Below the pieces are notes generated by a model that had not been told where the DNA came from, searched no databases, and saw only the letters and a program-made list of their open reading frames with translations. From assembly GCA_028554795.2 (NCBI GenBank), contig CM068830.1, forward strand, positions 106,987,145 to 107,051,144: a stretch of 64,000 nucleotides of DNA, written 5' to 3'. This stretch comes from Sinohyriopsis cumingii (lineage: Eukaryota > Mollusca > Bivalvia > Unionida > Unionidae). This document shows, one piece after another, positions 13,307 to 25,639 of the stretch. Numbering within the stretch: position 1 is the first letter of the stretch; every line of letters begins with the position of its first letter. The position numbers and the translations under genes were made by a program.

Positions 13307-13635
13307 CTGCTCCAGTGGCCTAGTGGTTAGAGCGTCCACCTTGGATGCAGGAGGTCGTGGATTCGATCCCTAGCTGAGTTATATCAAAGACTTACAAAAA
13401 TGGTACTAACAGCTGCCTTGCTTGGCGCTCAGCGTTAAGAGGTTAGTGTTCAGCCTGGTTGGCCTGGTCTCAGGGTAATGTGACTGGGTGGGACATCATG
13501 CTACATGTCTGCGGCATGATGCCCCAGTGCTAGACATCACTATAAACTGTTACACTGCAGACATCATAGCGTTATGACTGAAAAATTGTTAAAGTTACGT
13601 TAAAAATCCAAATCACAACACAACAACACATTAGA
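13307..13635 (+). mobile_element. SINE-A copy 1
   Basis: This tRNA-derived SINE has an A-box-like TAGTGGTTAGAGCGTCCACC and a B-box-like GTGGATTCGATCCC. The shared body includes CAGCTGCCTTGCTTGGCGCTCA, AAGAGGTTAGTGTTCAGCCTGG, GGGTGGGACATCATGCTACA and ACTGAAAAATTGTTAAAG, followed by an AAAAATCCAAATCACAACAC tail. It is flanked by GTATGACTAA at 13,297-13,306 and GTATAACTAA at 13,636-13,645 (one mismatch). Two further copies in this window have the same length. Confidence 0.9.
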
Positions 13636-13923
13636 GTATAACTAAATACACGTAAAATGAATATCATAGTGACCTAATTTTCTTCCTCTCCTGAGTTTGT
13701 TAGGTTTTGGGATGTCTATCCACAGCATTTCACGTAACTGTTAATTTGTGGATATTATTTTTTACAAACAAAAACAATCTACTTGTTACAAAAATGGGTT
13801 TAGCATATTATTTAGTTTTTGCTCGTCTTAAACTGAGGAAGGAGAACATGTATCATCTTCTGGAGAGAAATTCTCCAGCAGTATGGTCATTTTCACCAAC
13901 TTGCTCCAAATTCTTCAAGCAAG

Positions 13924-14612
13924 TGTTCCACATAAAAGCCTTATTGGCATGATTCATTCATGTGTTCCACATAAAGGCCTTATTGGCATGATTCATGCAT
14001 GTGTTCCACATAAGGGCCTTATTGGCATGATTCATGCATGTGTTCCACATAAAGGACTTACTGGCATGATTCATGCAAGTGTTCCACATAAAGCCCTTAC
14101 TGGCCTGATTCATGCATGTGTTCCACATAAAGGACTTACTGGCATGATTCATGCAAGTGTTCCACATAAAGGCCTTACTGGCATGATTCATGCATGTGTT
14201 CCACATAAGGGCCTTATTGGCATGATTCATGCATGTGTTCCACATAAAGGACTTACTGGCATGATTCATGCAAGTGTTCCACATAAAGCCCTTACTGGCC
14301 TGATTCATGCATGTGTTCCACATAAAGGCCTTATTGGCATGATTCATACATGTGTTCCACATAAAGGCCTTATTGGCATGATTCATGCATGTGTTCCACA
14401 TAAGGGCCTTATTGGCATGATTCATGCATGTGTTCCACATAAAGGACTTACTGGCATGATTCATGCAAGTGTTCCACATAAAGCCCTTACTGGCCTGATT
14501 CATGCATGTGTTCCACATAAAGGACTTACTGGCATGATTCATGCAAGTGTTCCACATAAAGGCCTTACTGGCATGATTCATGCAAGTGTTCCACATAAGG
14601 GCCTTACGGCAT
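13924..14612. repeat. 39-bp minisatellite, about 18 copies with higher-order structure
   Basis: The unit begins GTGTTCCACATAAAGGCCTT and continues to GATTCATGCAT. Because 39 is a multiple of three, long open frames exist on both strands (13,883-14,614 plus; 13,958-14,659 minus), each a 13-residue repeat. Variant units recur in the same order ten units apart (units 1-6 resemble units 11-16), so a block of about 390 bp was itself duplicated. I see no start context, splice site or domain that favours translation. Confidence 0.95.
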
Positions 14613-14659
14613 GATTCATGCATGAAAGTGATCATAAAATGCACAGACAGGACCACCAA

Positions 14660-15160
14660 TTACTAAATGCACTTTTGCTATGTTGATATGACTGAGAGGA
14701 ACTTTGGGGTTATGAATACGAACACAGACAAAAATAATTTGGGAAATTCACTGAGATTGATACTAGGCATTATAGTTATCACCTCTTCTGTCCATCTGTA
14801 TGTCCATTTAGATTCTCCAGTGTAAAACAAAAATTTCTCTTAATATAAATTTTCCCAAATATCTAAGAATGCTGATCAACCTGTTGCAGATTTCTTTTGT
14901 TATCTCCATACCATTCTACCAAAATCATACATGAGAAGGGTGGGGTGGGTCATATTAAAGCAATCCTTGGTTTGGGATTATATAAAAAAATTAAATGGTA
15001 CAAAATGAATGGCAGCATAATGAATATATTGTAAATCTATTATTTTTACATAACTCAATTTAAAAAGCAAAACAATGATCTGGTAATAAGTTTCAACCAA
15101 ACAGTAAATAGTTAGCACAGTGGTTGAGAAAATTAATAGTAAGCGCTCCCTCATTATCAC
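14660..15160. other. Non-coding sequence, no gene recognised
   Basis: AT-rich sequence between two tandem arrays. No recognisable gene, RNA or transposon was found. Confidence 0.5.
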
Positions 15161-15164
15161 AGTA

Positions 15165-15600
15165 CCTGTTATAAGGTGAGAACAATCATGGATCCCATTT
15201 CATTGAATGGTCATTAAATTATATGCATTAAAACTTCAGTATAAGGTAGACTCACTATAAGGCTCATCATTATAACACAGTTCCCGTTATAAGGTGAGAA
15301 CAATCATGGATCCCATTTCATTGAATGGTCATTAAATTATATGCATTATAACTTCATTATAAGGCTCATCATTATAACACAGTTCTTGTTATAAGGTAAG
15401 AACAATCATGGATCCCATTTCATTAAATGGTCATTAAATTATATGCATTAAAACTTCATTATAAGGTAGACTCACTATAAGGCTCATCATTATAACACAG
15501 TTCCCGTTACAAGGTGAGAATAATCATCGATCCCATTTCATTAAAATATAGTTTAATCATATGCATTATAAGGTAGTCTCACTATAATGCAGTACACTAT
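15165..15600 (+). repeat. Tandem repeat, about 118-bp unit, four copies
   Basis: Each unit holds GTTATAAGGTGAGAACAATC, ATGGATCCCATTTCATT, AATGGTCATTAAATTATATG and GACTCACTATAAGGCTCATC. Copies begin near 15,162, 15,281, 15,381 and 15,499. The second lacks part of the CACTATAAGG segment and the fourth decays at its end. Confidence 0.85.
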
Positions 15601-16321
15601 ATGGCTTCTGTTATAGTGTTGTAAAGATACAGTATCATAACATAATAAAAATGTAGTAGTGAAACATTATTAATATTAAAAACATAAAAAATAACTAAAT
15701 TAACAGGAAAAACCTTCTCATATGGTATATGATTTATATGTTATTGAACAAATAAAACCAGGAAATACTTGTTACAAGAAATGTCTTAAAAACATAGCTG
15801 AAAAACATATAAAATTAAAGGCTTGCACCTGTTTCTGTATAGTTACACTGATTTCATGCAAGTCAAGACTTAAAAGAATAAAAAGCCTAAAATACAAAAT
15901 TAAATCAGTGGACTTGCAGTTGAAATCATTATTTCTAATGAAATTATGACCAGATAATAATGAATATTCAAGTGTATGGACACACTGTATAAACAGTCCA
16001 AATATTTGAACTTAAATAGGTATGTTCAAATTTTATACTTGAGATTGCCCTGATGAACTACGAGTTAAAAAGTTGACTACCATATATATTCACTAATAAA
16101 CTGAGTCCAACTGCAAACAACACAGACCCTGATCTGCTGCTTCAAAATACACCAGCAGATCTGGGGTTTTATTTGTTCTACTGATTACTCCTAATAAATT
16201 GTACATACCCAGATCTGGCATAAATGTGCCAGCAGATCAGTGTTTGTGCAGTATGGAGTGGGACTTTTATGTGCATATAAATAGTAAAACCTCGGTTTAA
16301 TAATTTTTCAAAGCTGATGAT

Positions 16322-16371
16322 ACAATGATTACTTAAAACAATGATTACTTAAAACAATGATTACTTAAAAC
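16322..16371 (+). repeat. 16-bp tandem repeat, three copies
   Basis: The unit ACAATGATTACTTAAA is repeated three times without change. Confidence 0.9.
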
Positions 16372-16578
16372 AACGGCATTTGATTTTTTTTACATGTCTA
16401 CTTTGCATTACAGCAGAAACTGTCCTGACAGACAAAAATCTGCCAAAAATTAATGGTCAATCAAGACAGGTGGTTTCCCAAGGCAGTTGTTTTTCAAGAC
16501 AGGTTTTACTGTATTTAAAAAATTCTAACACCTTCCTGCACTTTCAGGAGAACAAAATACAAAATATCAACTGATACA

Positions 16579-16853
16579 TAGTATCAATGCTAAATATACA
16601 CTGTAGTATCAATGCTAAATATACATCATAGTATCAATGCTAAATATACAACATAGTATCAATGCTAAATATACATCATAGTATCAATGCTAAATATACA
16701 TCATAGTATCAATGCTAAATATACATCATAGTATCAATGCTAAATATACATCATAGTATCAATGCTAAATATACAACATAGTATCAATGCTAAATATACA
16801 TCATAGTATCAATGCTAAATATACATTATAGTATCAATGCTAAATATACATCA
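16579..16853 (+). repeat. 25-bp minisatellite, 11 copies
   Basis: The core AGTATCAATGCTAAATATAC recurs every 25 bp with variable ATCAT/AACAT/ACTGT linkers. The array is very homogeneous. Confidence 0.95.
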
Positions 16854-16859
16854 GTAAAC

Positions 16860-18875
16860 ATGAATCATCCACAAAATACAATATATGTATATAGAGCTAT
16901 CAAAAGAGTAGGCATCTTAGCAGTAGATATATTTGTGTAAATTTTAAATATTAGCCAACATTAGCTTCCTACATACAGTAGGTCTTCTCCTGAATGAGTC
17001 TATTCTGACATTCGTGTTTCCATCAAAGTCAAGGAAAAATACAAAATCTTTCTCAAGAAAATGAAATGGGAAAATGTGTATCACATTTTGTTACACATTT
17101 CTGGCATTATGCCTCATTTAGACCCGAGGTCAGGCTATCTTAATTGAGAATCCATCCTGGAATGTATATGCTAAACAGTGTGTCTCTTGTACCTGGGTTA
17201 ACTATGTATAATCATACACTAGCTGTCAGTAACTGATACAGAGTCGAATGTTTAGCAGGTTTTAACATCCTGCAATTCTAATTTTCTTATAACTTAAAAT
17301 GGTGCAAATTTTAAAACCTTTTGCATGCTGTTAAATGTCAACAGATCAGGTTCCTCAATCAAGGATATGTATCACCTTCACTCCCCTCCCTTCCTCCCTA
17401 TGGTCAAGATACATGTACCAAGCAAACACATAATACAGTCACCCAGTTCCATGCTCTATAAACAGTGCTAACCCAAACTAAATAGACTGGTAGATAGAAT
17501 CCCATTTTTGAAGTAAGACAAGTAAACATTTCCAAGGCACTAGTTTGGGACAAGTACTTTTTTTCCTATTTTAAACCAAGCTGCCCAAGTTTGATACTTT
17601 AATCACTTTATATACTTTTCTCTGGCCATTCATGTCCTCTGGGCATATTGGGAGCTTGAATCTACCTCCCTATATGTTCATTCACATTTTGTAATATATC
17701 TACCATAAATGGTCATTGATAACTGTCGCATGTGTGCATGTTCTATTACTGCTAGACCGGAAATGGGTTAAAGAACAAATTATCAACCAATCAAACACTT
17801 CAAATAAATCTGGTATAATGGTTAATTAGCATTGTTTTAAACAAACTTTTGCTACGTTTTGTTTACTCAACCCAGATAATCACAGCCTGATATCCCTTTG
17901 AAATCAATCCAACAAGTCAATGCAGTTCAATTTCCTTTATGAACTGATTAAATGACAATAATGATTCTTTAATTTCTGTCACAGATTTATAGACAGTATT
18001 AACTTTAACATGTGACACTGCATTTTAATCAGAACAATTAGGCTAATTAAGGAGCCATCTGTGTTTGCATTAAACAACAAAATTCATGTTATGATCACTT
18101 TATAATTCGTTGTCAAATGAGGTGGTCTTTTCTATTTGGATAAGATGAGTTTAGAAAATTATTTTCACAAAGAAGGGTATAAACAAGTTTCAAAGAAGGA
18201 AAATTCATGTGAAAGTGGAAGGATAAAATCTAAAGCTGCCATTGTGTTTGAGGTAACAATTTCTCCACAAGAGACATAAATCTGACTGGTGGCATAAAAT
18301 GTAAAATTTGACACAAAAGATATAAACCTTTTCAACTACACCAGGATGAAATTATCCATGGCTTTAATTTACTGATTCTGAATGAAAAATGTTTTGCAGT
18401 TATTGCAAACAATATTCCAAATAGGCTCAGGCTGGAAATCTAGCCAGTGTATTCGTCAGTGAAACTGAACAATTCAGGACTTAATCAATCAAGTCTGATG
18501 ACAGTTTTGGACCTCACAAAGTCTATGCATCACAATATATGCATGACACTAGCTGCATATGCAAATAATTCCTGACGTTGGAGTTGCTGACACTCCACCT
18601 GGAAAGGCCATTTTACAACTACATGAGAATTAAACGAAGAAAGAAAAGCCAACTAACTTTCCCAATGCAGAAAAACATTTTCTAATATGAAAATGCACTC
18701 CTGGACAAGAATGGTGATGAACTTAGAGCTAATTATAAAAACTGATTCAGGGCATGAGAGTTTGTTCTCTCAACTGACAAAGTCTTGAGAATACATGCTA
18801 GGGAAAGATTCTACCCTATGCTACTCTATGGGGCAATAAATAGTATAGATTTATAAGACAGTCATCACGATGGCT
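16860..18875. other. Non-coding sequence, no gene recognised
   Basis: No long open frame, RNA gene or obvious repeat was seen. Intronic or intergenic DNA is the default reading. Confidence 0.5.
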
Positions 18876-18879
18876 GCCA

Positions 18880-20340
18880 TACTGAATGCATGATTGGCAC
18901 TATTTTCATCTAGGACCAACTAGGTATCATAAAAAGTCTACTAGTGAAAACACCATGTTGATATATCACTGACTTGGAAAGCAGCAGAAAATTTTAAGAT
19001 ACTACCTTCCATTCAGGAGGAGTAGTAGAAACAAGATCTTCAAGGTGACTGCTGTGGCAACCACTTTAAATGTCAAATCAGCATCATTTAAAACAAACTG
19101 GACATCACAAGAAGTCCTCTGGTGAAAACCCATCATCGATATGACTTTCTGGTCAAACAGAGTTGTTATAAGATCATGGCCATAATGGATCTCAGAGTGG
19201 CACCATTCAGGAACAATGATATGATTTTCAAGATGGCTAAAATGGCAGCCATATTGGATGTCTGATTGACACCATTTTAAGTTTTTTTTAGAGAAAACCC
19301 CATTCTGACATGGTCATCCATTCAGAATAAGATTTTCAATACAGCAGCCATGGTGGCCATGTTGGACATCAGATTGGCACCATTTTCATTTAGGACCAAC
19401 TAAACATCACAAGAAGTCTTTTAGTGAAAACCCCATGTAGATATGGCTATCTATGAAGGAGTAGTCATAACAAAATCAAGATGGTCACTGTAGTGGCCAT
19501 GCTGTATGTAAGATTAGCACCATTTTAATTCAGGAACAACCCAACTTTATGAAAACTATTTTAGTACAACCCCATGTTCATGTGACCATACAGAAGTAGC
19601 AATAATAAGATTTTCAAGATGACTGCCATGGTGGCCATTTCAGACACCTAATCAGCACCATTTCATATTTAGGACCCACTAGAAATCATAAGAAGTATTT
19701 TAGTGAAACCCCCATGTTGATATGACCATTCATGAAGGAAGAGTAGTGATTAAAAAAAATTCAAGAGGAGAAATGATAAGATTTTCAAGATGGATGCCGT
19801 GGAGTTCAAACTGGGTGTCAAATTGGCACCATTTTTATTTAGGACTAACTAGACATCATAAGTCTTTTTGTGAAAACCTCATGTTGAAATGACCATCAAT
19901 GTTGGAGGTGTAACCCCAATTTTTTTATGAAGATGGTCACTCTGATGGCAATATTGGATCCAGAACCACACCATTTTCATTTAGAACAAACCAAACATTA
20001 TAAGAAGTATTTCAGTGAAAACTCCATGCTGATAAGAAAATCCATTCAGAAGGAGTAGCACTACCAAGATTTTCAAGATGGCAGCAATGTTGGCCATTTT
20101 GGATATCTAATCAATTTTAGGACCAACATATCATAAGAAGTCTTTTAGGGAAAAACCCCATGTTGATATCACCATCCAGCCAGGAGGAGTAGCAATAAAA
20201 CAAATCAAGATGGCCACTGTGACAGCCATACTGGATGTCTGAACACCACCATGTTCACTTATGACCAACTAAACCATGGGATGAATAGGTGTATAAAGTT
20301 TCATGGCAATCCTTTAAGTAGTTTAGTTTATGATGGACAG
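18880..20340 (+). repeat. Degenerate repeat family C, about nine units
   Basis: Units of about 140-170 bp repeat the order TTCAAGATGGCNGCCAT, TTGGAT-TCNAAT, CACCATTTTCATTTAGGACC, AAGTCTTTTAGTGAAAACCC, CATGTTGATATGACCATCCA and GGAGTAGCAATAA. The block ends with TTTCATGGCAATCC and GATGGACAGACAGACAATAG, which looks like a transposon terminus. The same family lies inverted at 4,430-5,480. Confidence 0.8.
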
Positions 20341-20479
20341 ACAGACAATAGACAATAGATCATCCCAAAAGCTCTTCTGGTCTATGACCAGTACAGCTAA
20401 TCACGTAAAAGACAAACCGATTTGGCAAGTGTACCAACTCAAAGAGTAATTTTTTTTAATGGATTTTACTACTTGTACC

Positions 20480-20680
20480 ACATGTACTCCCGTATAAGTC
20501 CAAGTGCAAACTACAAAGACAAAGATCTCATGCTGTATAATGCACTGGCAATTCTGGGTATATGCAGTTTGTTAGGAGTAACAATTAGAACAAACAAAAT
20601 AGACCTTGATCTGCCAGTGCAGTATGCGATCTCAGATCCAGGTCTATGTTGTTGGACTCGACCTCTAAGTCAACATATAT
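20480..20680 (+). repeat. AGATCTG-family dispersed repeat, two diverged units
   Basis: The stretch contains GTTAGGAGTAACAATTAGAACAAACAAAA and TGATCTGCCAGTGCAGTAT, matching the 24,060-24,905 array. The open frame at 20,422-20,682 overlaps this repeat and is not considered a gene. Confidence 0.7.
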
Positions 20681-20831
20681 GAAACATTACATTTCATCCA
20701 TACTGCTCATATCAGAAACTAAATAAAAATGCCAGGAGACAAGTTTTTGCCCTTTCCATTTTGATTAATTTCATAGTCAAATAAACTGAATAATATACCA
20801 TGTTATGAATGCTGTTTGTGAACATGGAGAA

Positions 20832-20833
<2 letters not shown>

Positions 20834-20859
<26 letters not shown>
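20834..20859 (+). repeat. (CA)n microsatellite
   Basis: About 13 perfect CA dinucleotides. Confidence 0.95.
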
Positions 20860-20862
<3 letters not shown>

Positions 20863-20999
20863 AATTATCCCAACATCCTGTGATATCTTGACACCTGAGA
20901 TCCTTTAGTGTTAATTCAGCATTGTCGCTGTTGAAAAAACTACAGATATCATCTCCCAATATGACTGATGTGACCCTGTAAATAGAAATAATAATATAA

Positions 21000-21500
21000 A
21001 TATGATCTCTCTATACAACAGATATGACTATACGGAAATATTAATACTGTCAATGTTGTCTCTATATGACTGATATGACTGTCTAACACTGCCAATATTG
21101 TCTCTACATGACTGATATGACTGTCTTTGGAAATATTAATACTGTCAATATTGTCTCTATGTATGATTGATATGACTGTCTAACACTGCCAATATTGTCT
21201 CTGCATGACTGATATGACTGTCTTTGGAAATATTAATACTGTCAATATTGTCTCTATATGACTGATATGACTGTCTAACACTGCAAATATTGTCTGTACA
21301 TGACTGATATGACTATCTCTGAAAATATTAATACTGTCAATATTGTCTCTATATGACTGATATGACTGTCTAATACTGCCAATATTGTCTCTGCATGACT
21401 GATATGACTGTCTTTGGAAATATTAATACTGTCAATATTGTCTCTATGTATGACTGATATGAATGTATATGGAAATCTTAATACCATCAATATCATCTCC
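21000..21500 (+). repeat. Tandem repeat, about 97-bp unit made of two related halves
   Basis: Two half-units alternate: TGACTGATATGACTGTCTAA with CACTGCCAATATTGTCTCTG, and TGACTGTCTTTGGAAATATT with AATACTGTCAATATTGTCTC. About five dimers are visible. The halves share CAATATTGTCTC and CTGATATGACTGTC, so the dimer grew from an older unit of about 48 bp. Confidence 0.85.
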
Positions 21501-21504
21501 GTAT

Positions 21505-21733
21505 ATGACTATTGTTGTTGTATAGTTTAAAGGCATTTATCAGAGCAAGATAGGCTACACATCGTGGCCAGTATAGCTGGTGGAGGAAGAACTCTGGAAA
21601 ACCCCAGGAAGAACCACCAACCCACCAGAAGCTACTGGCAGGCTTTCTCACATAGCCACGCTAGGCAAGCTTGAGACTTGAATCCACACAGACAGAGGTG
21701 AGATAGCAGTGATCCGGAATGGTGAGTGCTTTA
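21505..21733 (-). mobile_element. SINE-B, reverse-oriented diverged copy
   Basis: Read on the plus strand it starts with TTGTTGTTG, then ATAGGCTACACATCG, GGTGGAGGAAGAACTC, GAAGCTACTGGCAGGCTTTC and the reverse-complemented head CACACAGACAGAGGTGAGAT. It is more diverged than the copies at 29,000 and 34,609. Confidence 0.8.
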
Positions 21734-21739
21734 GATAGT

Positions 21740-22635
21740 ATTAACTGGGAAAGTAACAACTTTAAATCAGCTATTTGTCTAAAATCCCAACCCCCATTTG
21801 TATTTGCTTTCTTCATATACTTCATATACACAAGGCAATTATTTATTCATTACAATAATCAAGCATTATGAGCTTCAAGACAAATTTTCAGCTCTTATTT
21901 GATAAATTTCTGATTTAATGATTGGTAATAAAAAAAATTAAGAAATATGACTTATTTAGCCTTTATTGTCTAAAGTAGATTTGGATGTCCGTGGTACCAT
22001 AGCTATCTTAAAACAACATTCATATAAAAGTTCACATTTTGAATTACATTTATAGTATCTAAACTTAAGTTATTTACCATGTCAGAACTGGTTAAAACAA
22101 AATTTTGTAGGTGAAAACATAATGAGAGCTCTTGCTGTTTGTGCCAACTACTCCAAGATCAAAGCAAAGCTGATTATAACTACATACATGTATTTATTTT
22201 GTGTTAAATATCATGCAAAAATATACTTTCCACTATAAATAAAAGCCACATCTTTACAATTGTTTAAGTCAGTAATAAATGTGAAATTTAAACTTATGTA
22301 GCCACTCCGTGTTTTGTATTTTTTAAAAATTTGTTTATCCAAAGGAAAAAGATACTTGGTGACATTACGGAATGCATGACATGTACATTTGTCTTTGACA
22401 TTTTCTGTGTTTTTACATTTTAATTTCACATCTAAAGCAATCTGTAAAGGTTCTAATTCATGATAACTTCCCAGCCAAAATGCTGTCGTGAAAATTCAAA
22501 ATGCATTCAAATTTATTAAAATCTGGATTTGGACAAGAACAATGAAGAATATAAGAAAACGAAATAAATCAGTCAATATTATTTCCCACGACAAAATTTT
22601 AACAGGGTTTAATTTAACTGGATTAATATCATGAG
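21740..22635. other. Non-coding sequence, no gene recognised
   Basis: AT-rich. The minus open frame at 22,211-22,429 has no recognisable features. Confidence 0.5.
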
Positions 22636-22639
22636 CCAC

Positions 22640-23555
22640 CATCTGGTTATAATTCTAGTGTACATGTACTGTAGTATTATTCATAGTTATAACTCTGGTG
22701 AACTGTACTATTATTATTCCTGGTTAAAACTCTGGTGAACTGTACTATTATTATTCCTGGTTATAACTCTGGTGAACTGTACTATTGTGTACTGTACCAT
22801 TACCCATGGTTATAAAGTCTGGTGTACTGTACTGTTGATGGTTGTAACTATGGTGTATAGTACTATTATTCATAGTTATAACTCTGGTGTTCTTTACTAT
22901 TCATGGTTATAACTGATGTACTGTACTTTCATGGTTATAACTGATGTATTGTACTATTTCATGGTTATAACTTTGGTGCACTGTACTATTTATTCATAAT
23001 TATAGTTCTGGTGTACTGTATATGTACTGTAGTATTATTCATGGTTACAACTATTGTGTACTGTACCATTACCCATGGTTATAAAGTCTGGTGTACTGTA
23101 CTGTTGATGGTTGTAACTAGTGAACTGTACTATTTATTATTCATGGTTATAACTGGTGTACTGTACTATTCATGGTTATAACTGGTGTACTGTACTATTT
23201 CATGGTTATAACTGGTGTACTGAACTATTCATGGTTATAACTGGTGTACTGTACTATTCATGGTTATAACTGGTGTACTGTACTATTTCATGGTTATAAC
23301 TGGTGTACTGTACTATTCATGGTTATAAACTGGTGTACTGTACTGTTGATGGTTGTAACTAGTGAACTGTACTATTTATTATTCATGGTTAATACTGGTG
23401 TACTGTACTATTCATGGGTATAACTGGCATACTGTACTATTCATGGTTATAACTAGTGTACTGTACTATTCATGGTTATAATTGGTGTACTGTACTATTC
23501 ATGGCTATAACTGGTGTACTGTAAATTATTCATGGTTATAACTCTGGTAGACTCT
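22640..23555 (+). repeat. 29-30-bp degenerate minisatellite, about 30 units
   Basis: The core is CATGGTTATAACTGGTGTAC followed by TGTACTATT. The right half (about 23,130-23,550) is regular. The left half carries indels and insertions such as TTATTATTC, and includes a larger block (GTACTGTACCATTACCCATG with GTACTGTTGATGGTTGTAAC) that is repeated further along. Confidence 0.9.
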
Positions 23556-23710
23556 ACTGCTCAAACACTTTCAACACCATTATGTCTAATAAACAAAAGT
23601 TTGTGATTCAGTTTATGACATGACTGTACAGACATTGCATAGTTCAACAATGCTGTTCTCTCATTTGCTGTGTGTTATGCCACAGCATAATACTATATAA
23701 GCTTGCTATA

Positions 23711-24028
23711 TACACCGCTCCGGTGGCCTAGTGGTTAGAGCGTCCGCCTCGGATGCGGGAGGTTGTGGGTTAGATCCCCGGTCGCATCATACCAGAGACT
23801 TAAAAAAAAAATGATACTAACAGCTGCCTCGCTTGGTGTTCAGCATTAAGAGGTTAGTGTTAGGACTGGTCGGCCTGGTGTCAGGATAATGTGAATGGGT
23901 GGGACATCATGCTACATGTCTGCGGCATGATGCCCCAGTGCTATACATCACTATAAAATGCCACAATGCAGAGTAGCGATATGACTGAAAAATTGTTAAA
24001 GCTACATTAAAAATCAAAATCACATCAC
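23711..24028 (+). mobile_element. SINE-A copy 2
   Basis: The head is CCGGTGGCCTAGTGGTTAGA with GTGGGTTAGATCCCC as the B-box region, followed by the same body as copies 1 and 3. A 12-bp target duplication, AAGCTTGC(T/C)ATA, lies at 23,699-23,710 and 24,029-24,040. Length is 318 bp. Confidence 0.92.
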
Positions 24029-24059
24029 AAGCTTGCCATAAAAGTCAAATCCAATTGCA

Positions 24060-24905
24060 AACTGCAAAGACCAAGATCTGTTGTGACCTAAAGCTCAAGA
24101 TCTGTTGTGACATAAAGCTCAAGATCGGAGTCTATGTAGTTAGGAGTAATCATTAGAACAAACAAAACACACCCTGATCTGCCAGTGTATTATATAATGG
24201 AAGATTAGGTCTATGTAGTTAGGAGTAATCATTAGAACAAACAAAACACACCCAGTGTATTATACAATGGAAGATTAGGGTCTATGTAGTTAGAAGTAAT
24301 CATTAGAACAAACAAAACACACCCTGATCTGCCAGTGTATTATATAATGGAAGAGTAGGGTTTATGTAGTTAGGAGTAATCATTAGAACAAACAAAACAT
24401 GCCCAGTGTATTATACAATGGAAGATTAGGGTCTATGTAGTTAAAAGTAATCATTAGAACAAATAAAACACACCCTGATCTGCCAGTGTATTATATAATG
24501 GAAGATTAGGTCTATGTAGTTAGGAGTAATCATTAGAACAAACAAAACACACCCAGTGTATTATACAATGGAAGATTAGGGTCTATGTAGTTAGAAGTAA
24601 TCATTAGAACAAACAAAACACACCCTGATCTGCCAGTGTATTATATAATGGAAGAGTAGGGTTTATGTAGTTAGGAGTAATCATTAGAACAAACAAAACA
24701 CGCCCAGTGTATTATACAATGGAAGATTAGGGTCTATGTAGTTAAAAGTAATCATTAGAACAAACAAAACACACCCTGATCTGCCAGTGTATTATACAAT
24801 GGAAGATTAGGGTCTATGTTGTTAGGAGTAATCATTAGAACAAACAAAACACACCCAGATCTGCCAGTGTATTATACAATGGAAGATTAGGGTGTATGCT
24901 GTTTA
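24060..24905 (+). repeat. Higher-order array of AGATCTG-family units
   Basis: Units contain GTGTATTATATAATGGAAGA, TTAGGGTCTATGTAGTTAGG, AGTAATCATTAGAACAAACA and AAACACACCC. Units with and without CTGATCTGCCA alternate, and the alternating pattern repeats, which indicates higher-order amplification. Confidence 0.9.
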
Positions 24906-24909
24906 CAGT

Positions 24910-25635
24910 TGGAAGTAGAGATGGTAAGTTATACTGCTGCCATGATGTTTAAGATATTCTGAATATGCATGTTATGCAATGGATGTGCAGACAGACTCAC
25001 AGGCTGACCAGCTGCACATTGTGGACACTGTCTATTCCCTTGTCTTGATACAGCTTTCTCTACCAGTCCCACACCTCCTACACCTTGATTTCTGTTCATG
25101 TTAAATGACGGACATAAAGGAGTGACCTGTAATTTCAAGAATATCTCTTTTCAAAAATATTCTCTCAATGAAAAAATGGTTTCTGAAATTACACATGCAA
25201 TTTGCATGCTTTTCCTTACAACTTACCTTCGATTATTTCAAGAAACACTGAATATGAATTTAAGGAACAGACACTGAAACTACTCTAATCTGGCAATAAT
25301 CTTTTTCTGTCTATGATATATAGGTTATCAGTTTACTCTGAAGGTTCATTGAGTTGTTAGAATGACCAGTCTGCAAACGAGAAAGGATTATCTAAAAAAG
25401 GGACATCTGATTATTTTTGCATTTCCCAATGAGTAGATGTGTTTCAAAAATCTGAAACTGAAATATTATTTCCCCTGCACTAGATATTTAAATGATTCAC
25501 GAACAAAACTGTTGCAGATATAGTACCAACAAAATAAATATTATTGTTGTACCAGTAGCTAATGAAATTAGACACATGTGCTGCGTATTGCTACGATTCA
25601 TAATACCTGCCTACACAATGATACATTATTTATGC
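24910..25635. other. Non-coding sequence, no gene recognised
   Basis: The minus open frame at 24,929-25,138 has two CxxC pairs by chance but no recognisable domain or context. Confidence 0.45.
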
Positions 25636-25639
25636 AAAT

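Noticed and set aside
13307..13380. tRNA gene
   Set aside because: A- and B-box-like sequences belong to SINE-A heads with a shared 300-bp body and target duplications at three loci. Acceptor stems do not pair well.
11616..16853. Regular 25-39-bp tandem arrays that look like CRISPR arrays
   Set aside because: Units are contiguous with no variable spacers, no cas genes are present, and the context is eukaryotic. They are minisatellites.
24929..25138. Minus-strand frame with CxxC as a zinc-finger gene
   Set aside because: It has a single Cys pair motif without a partner pair, is short, and shows no conservation or splice context.
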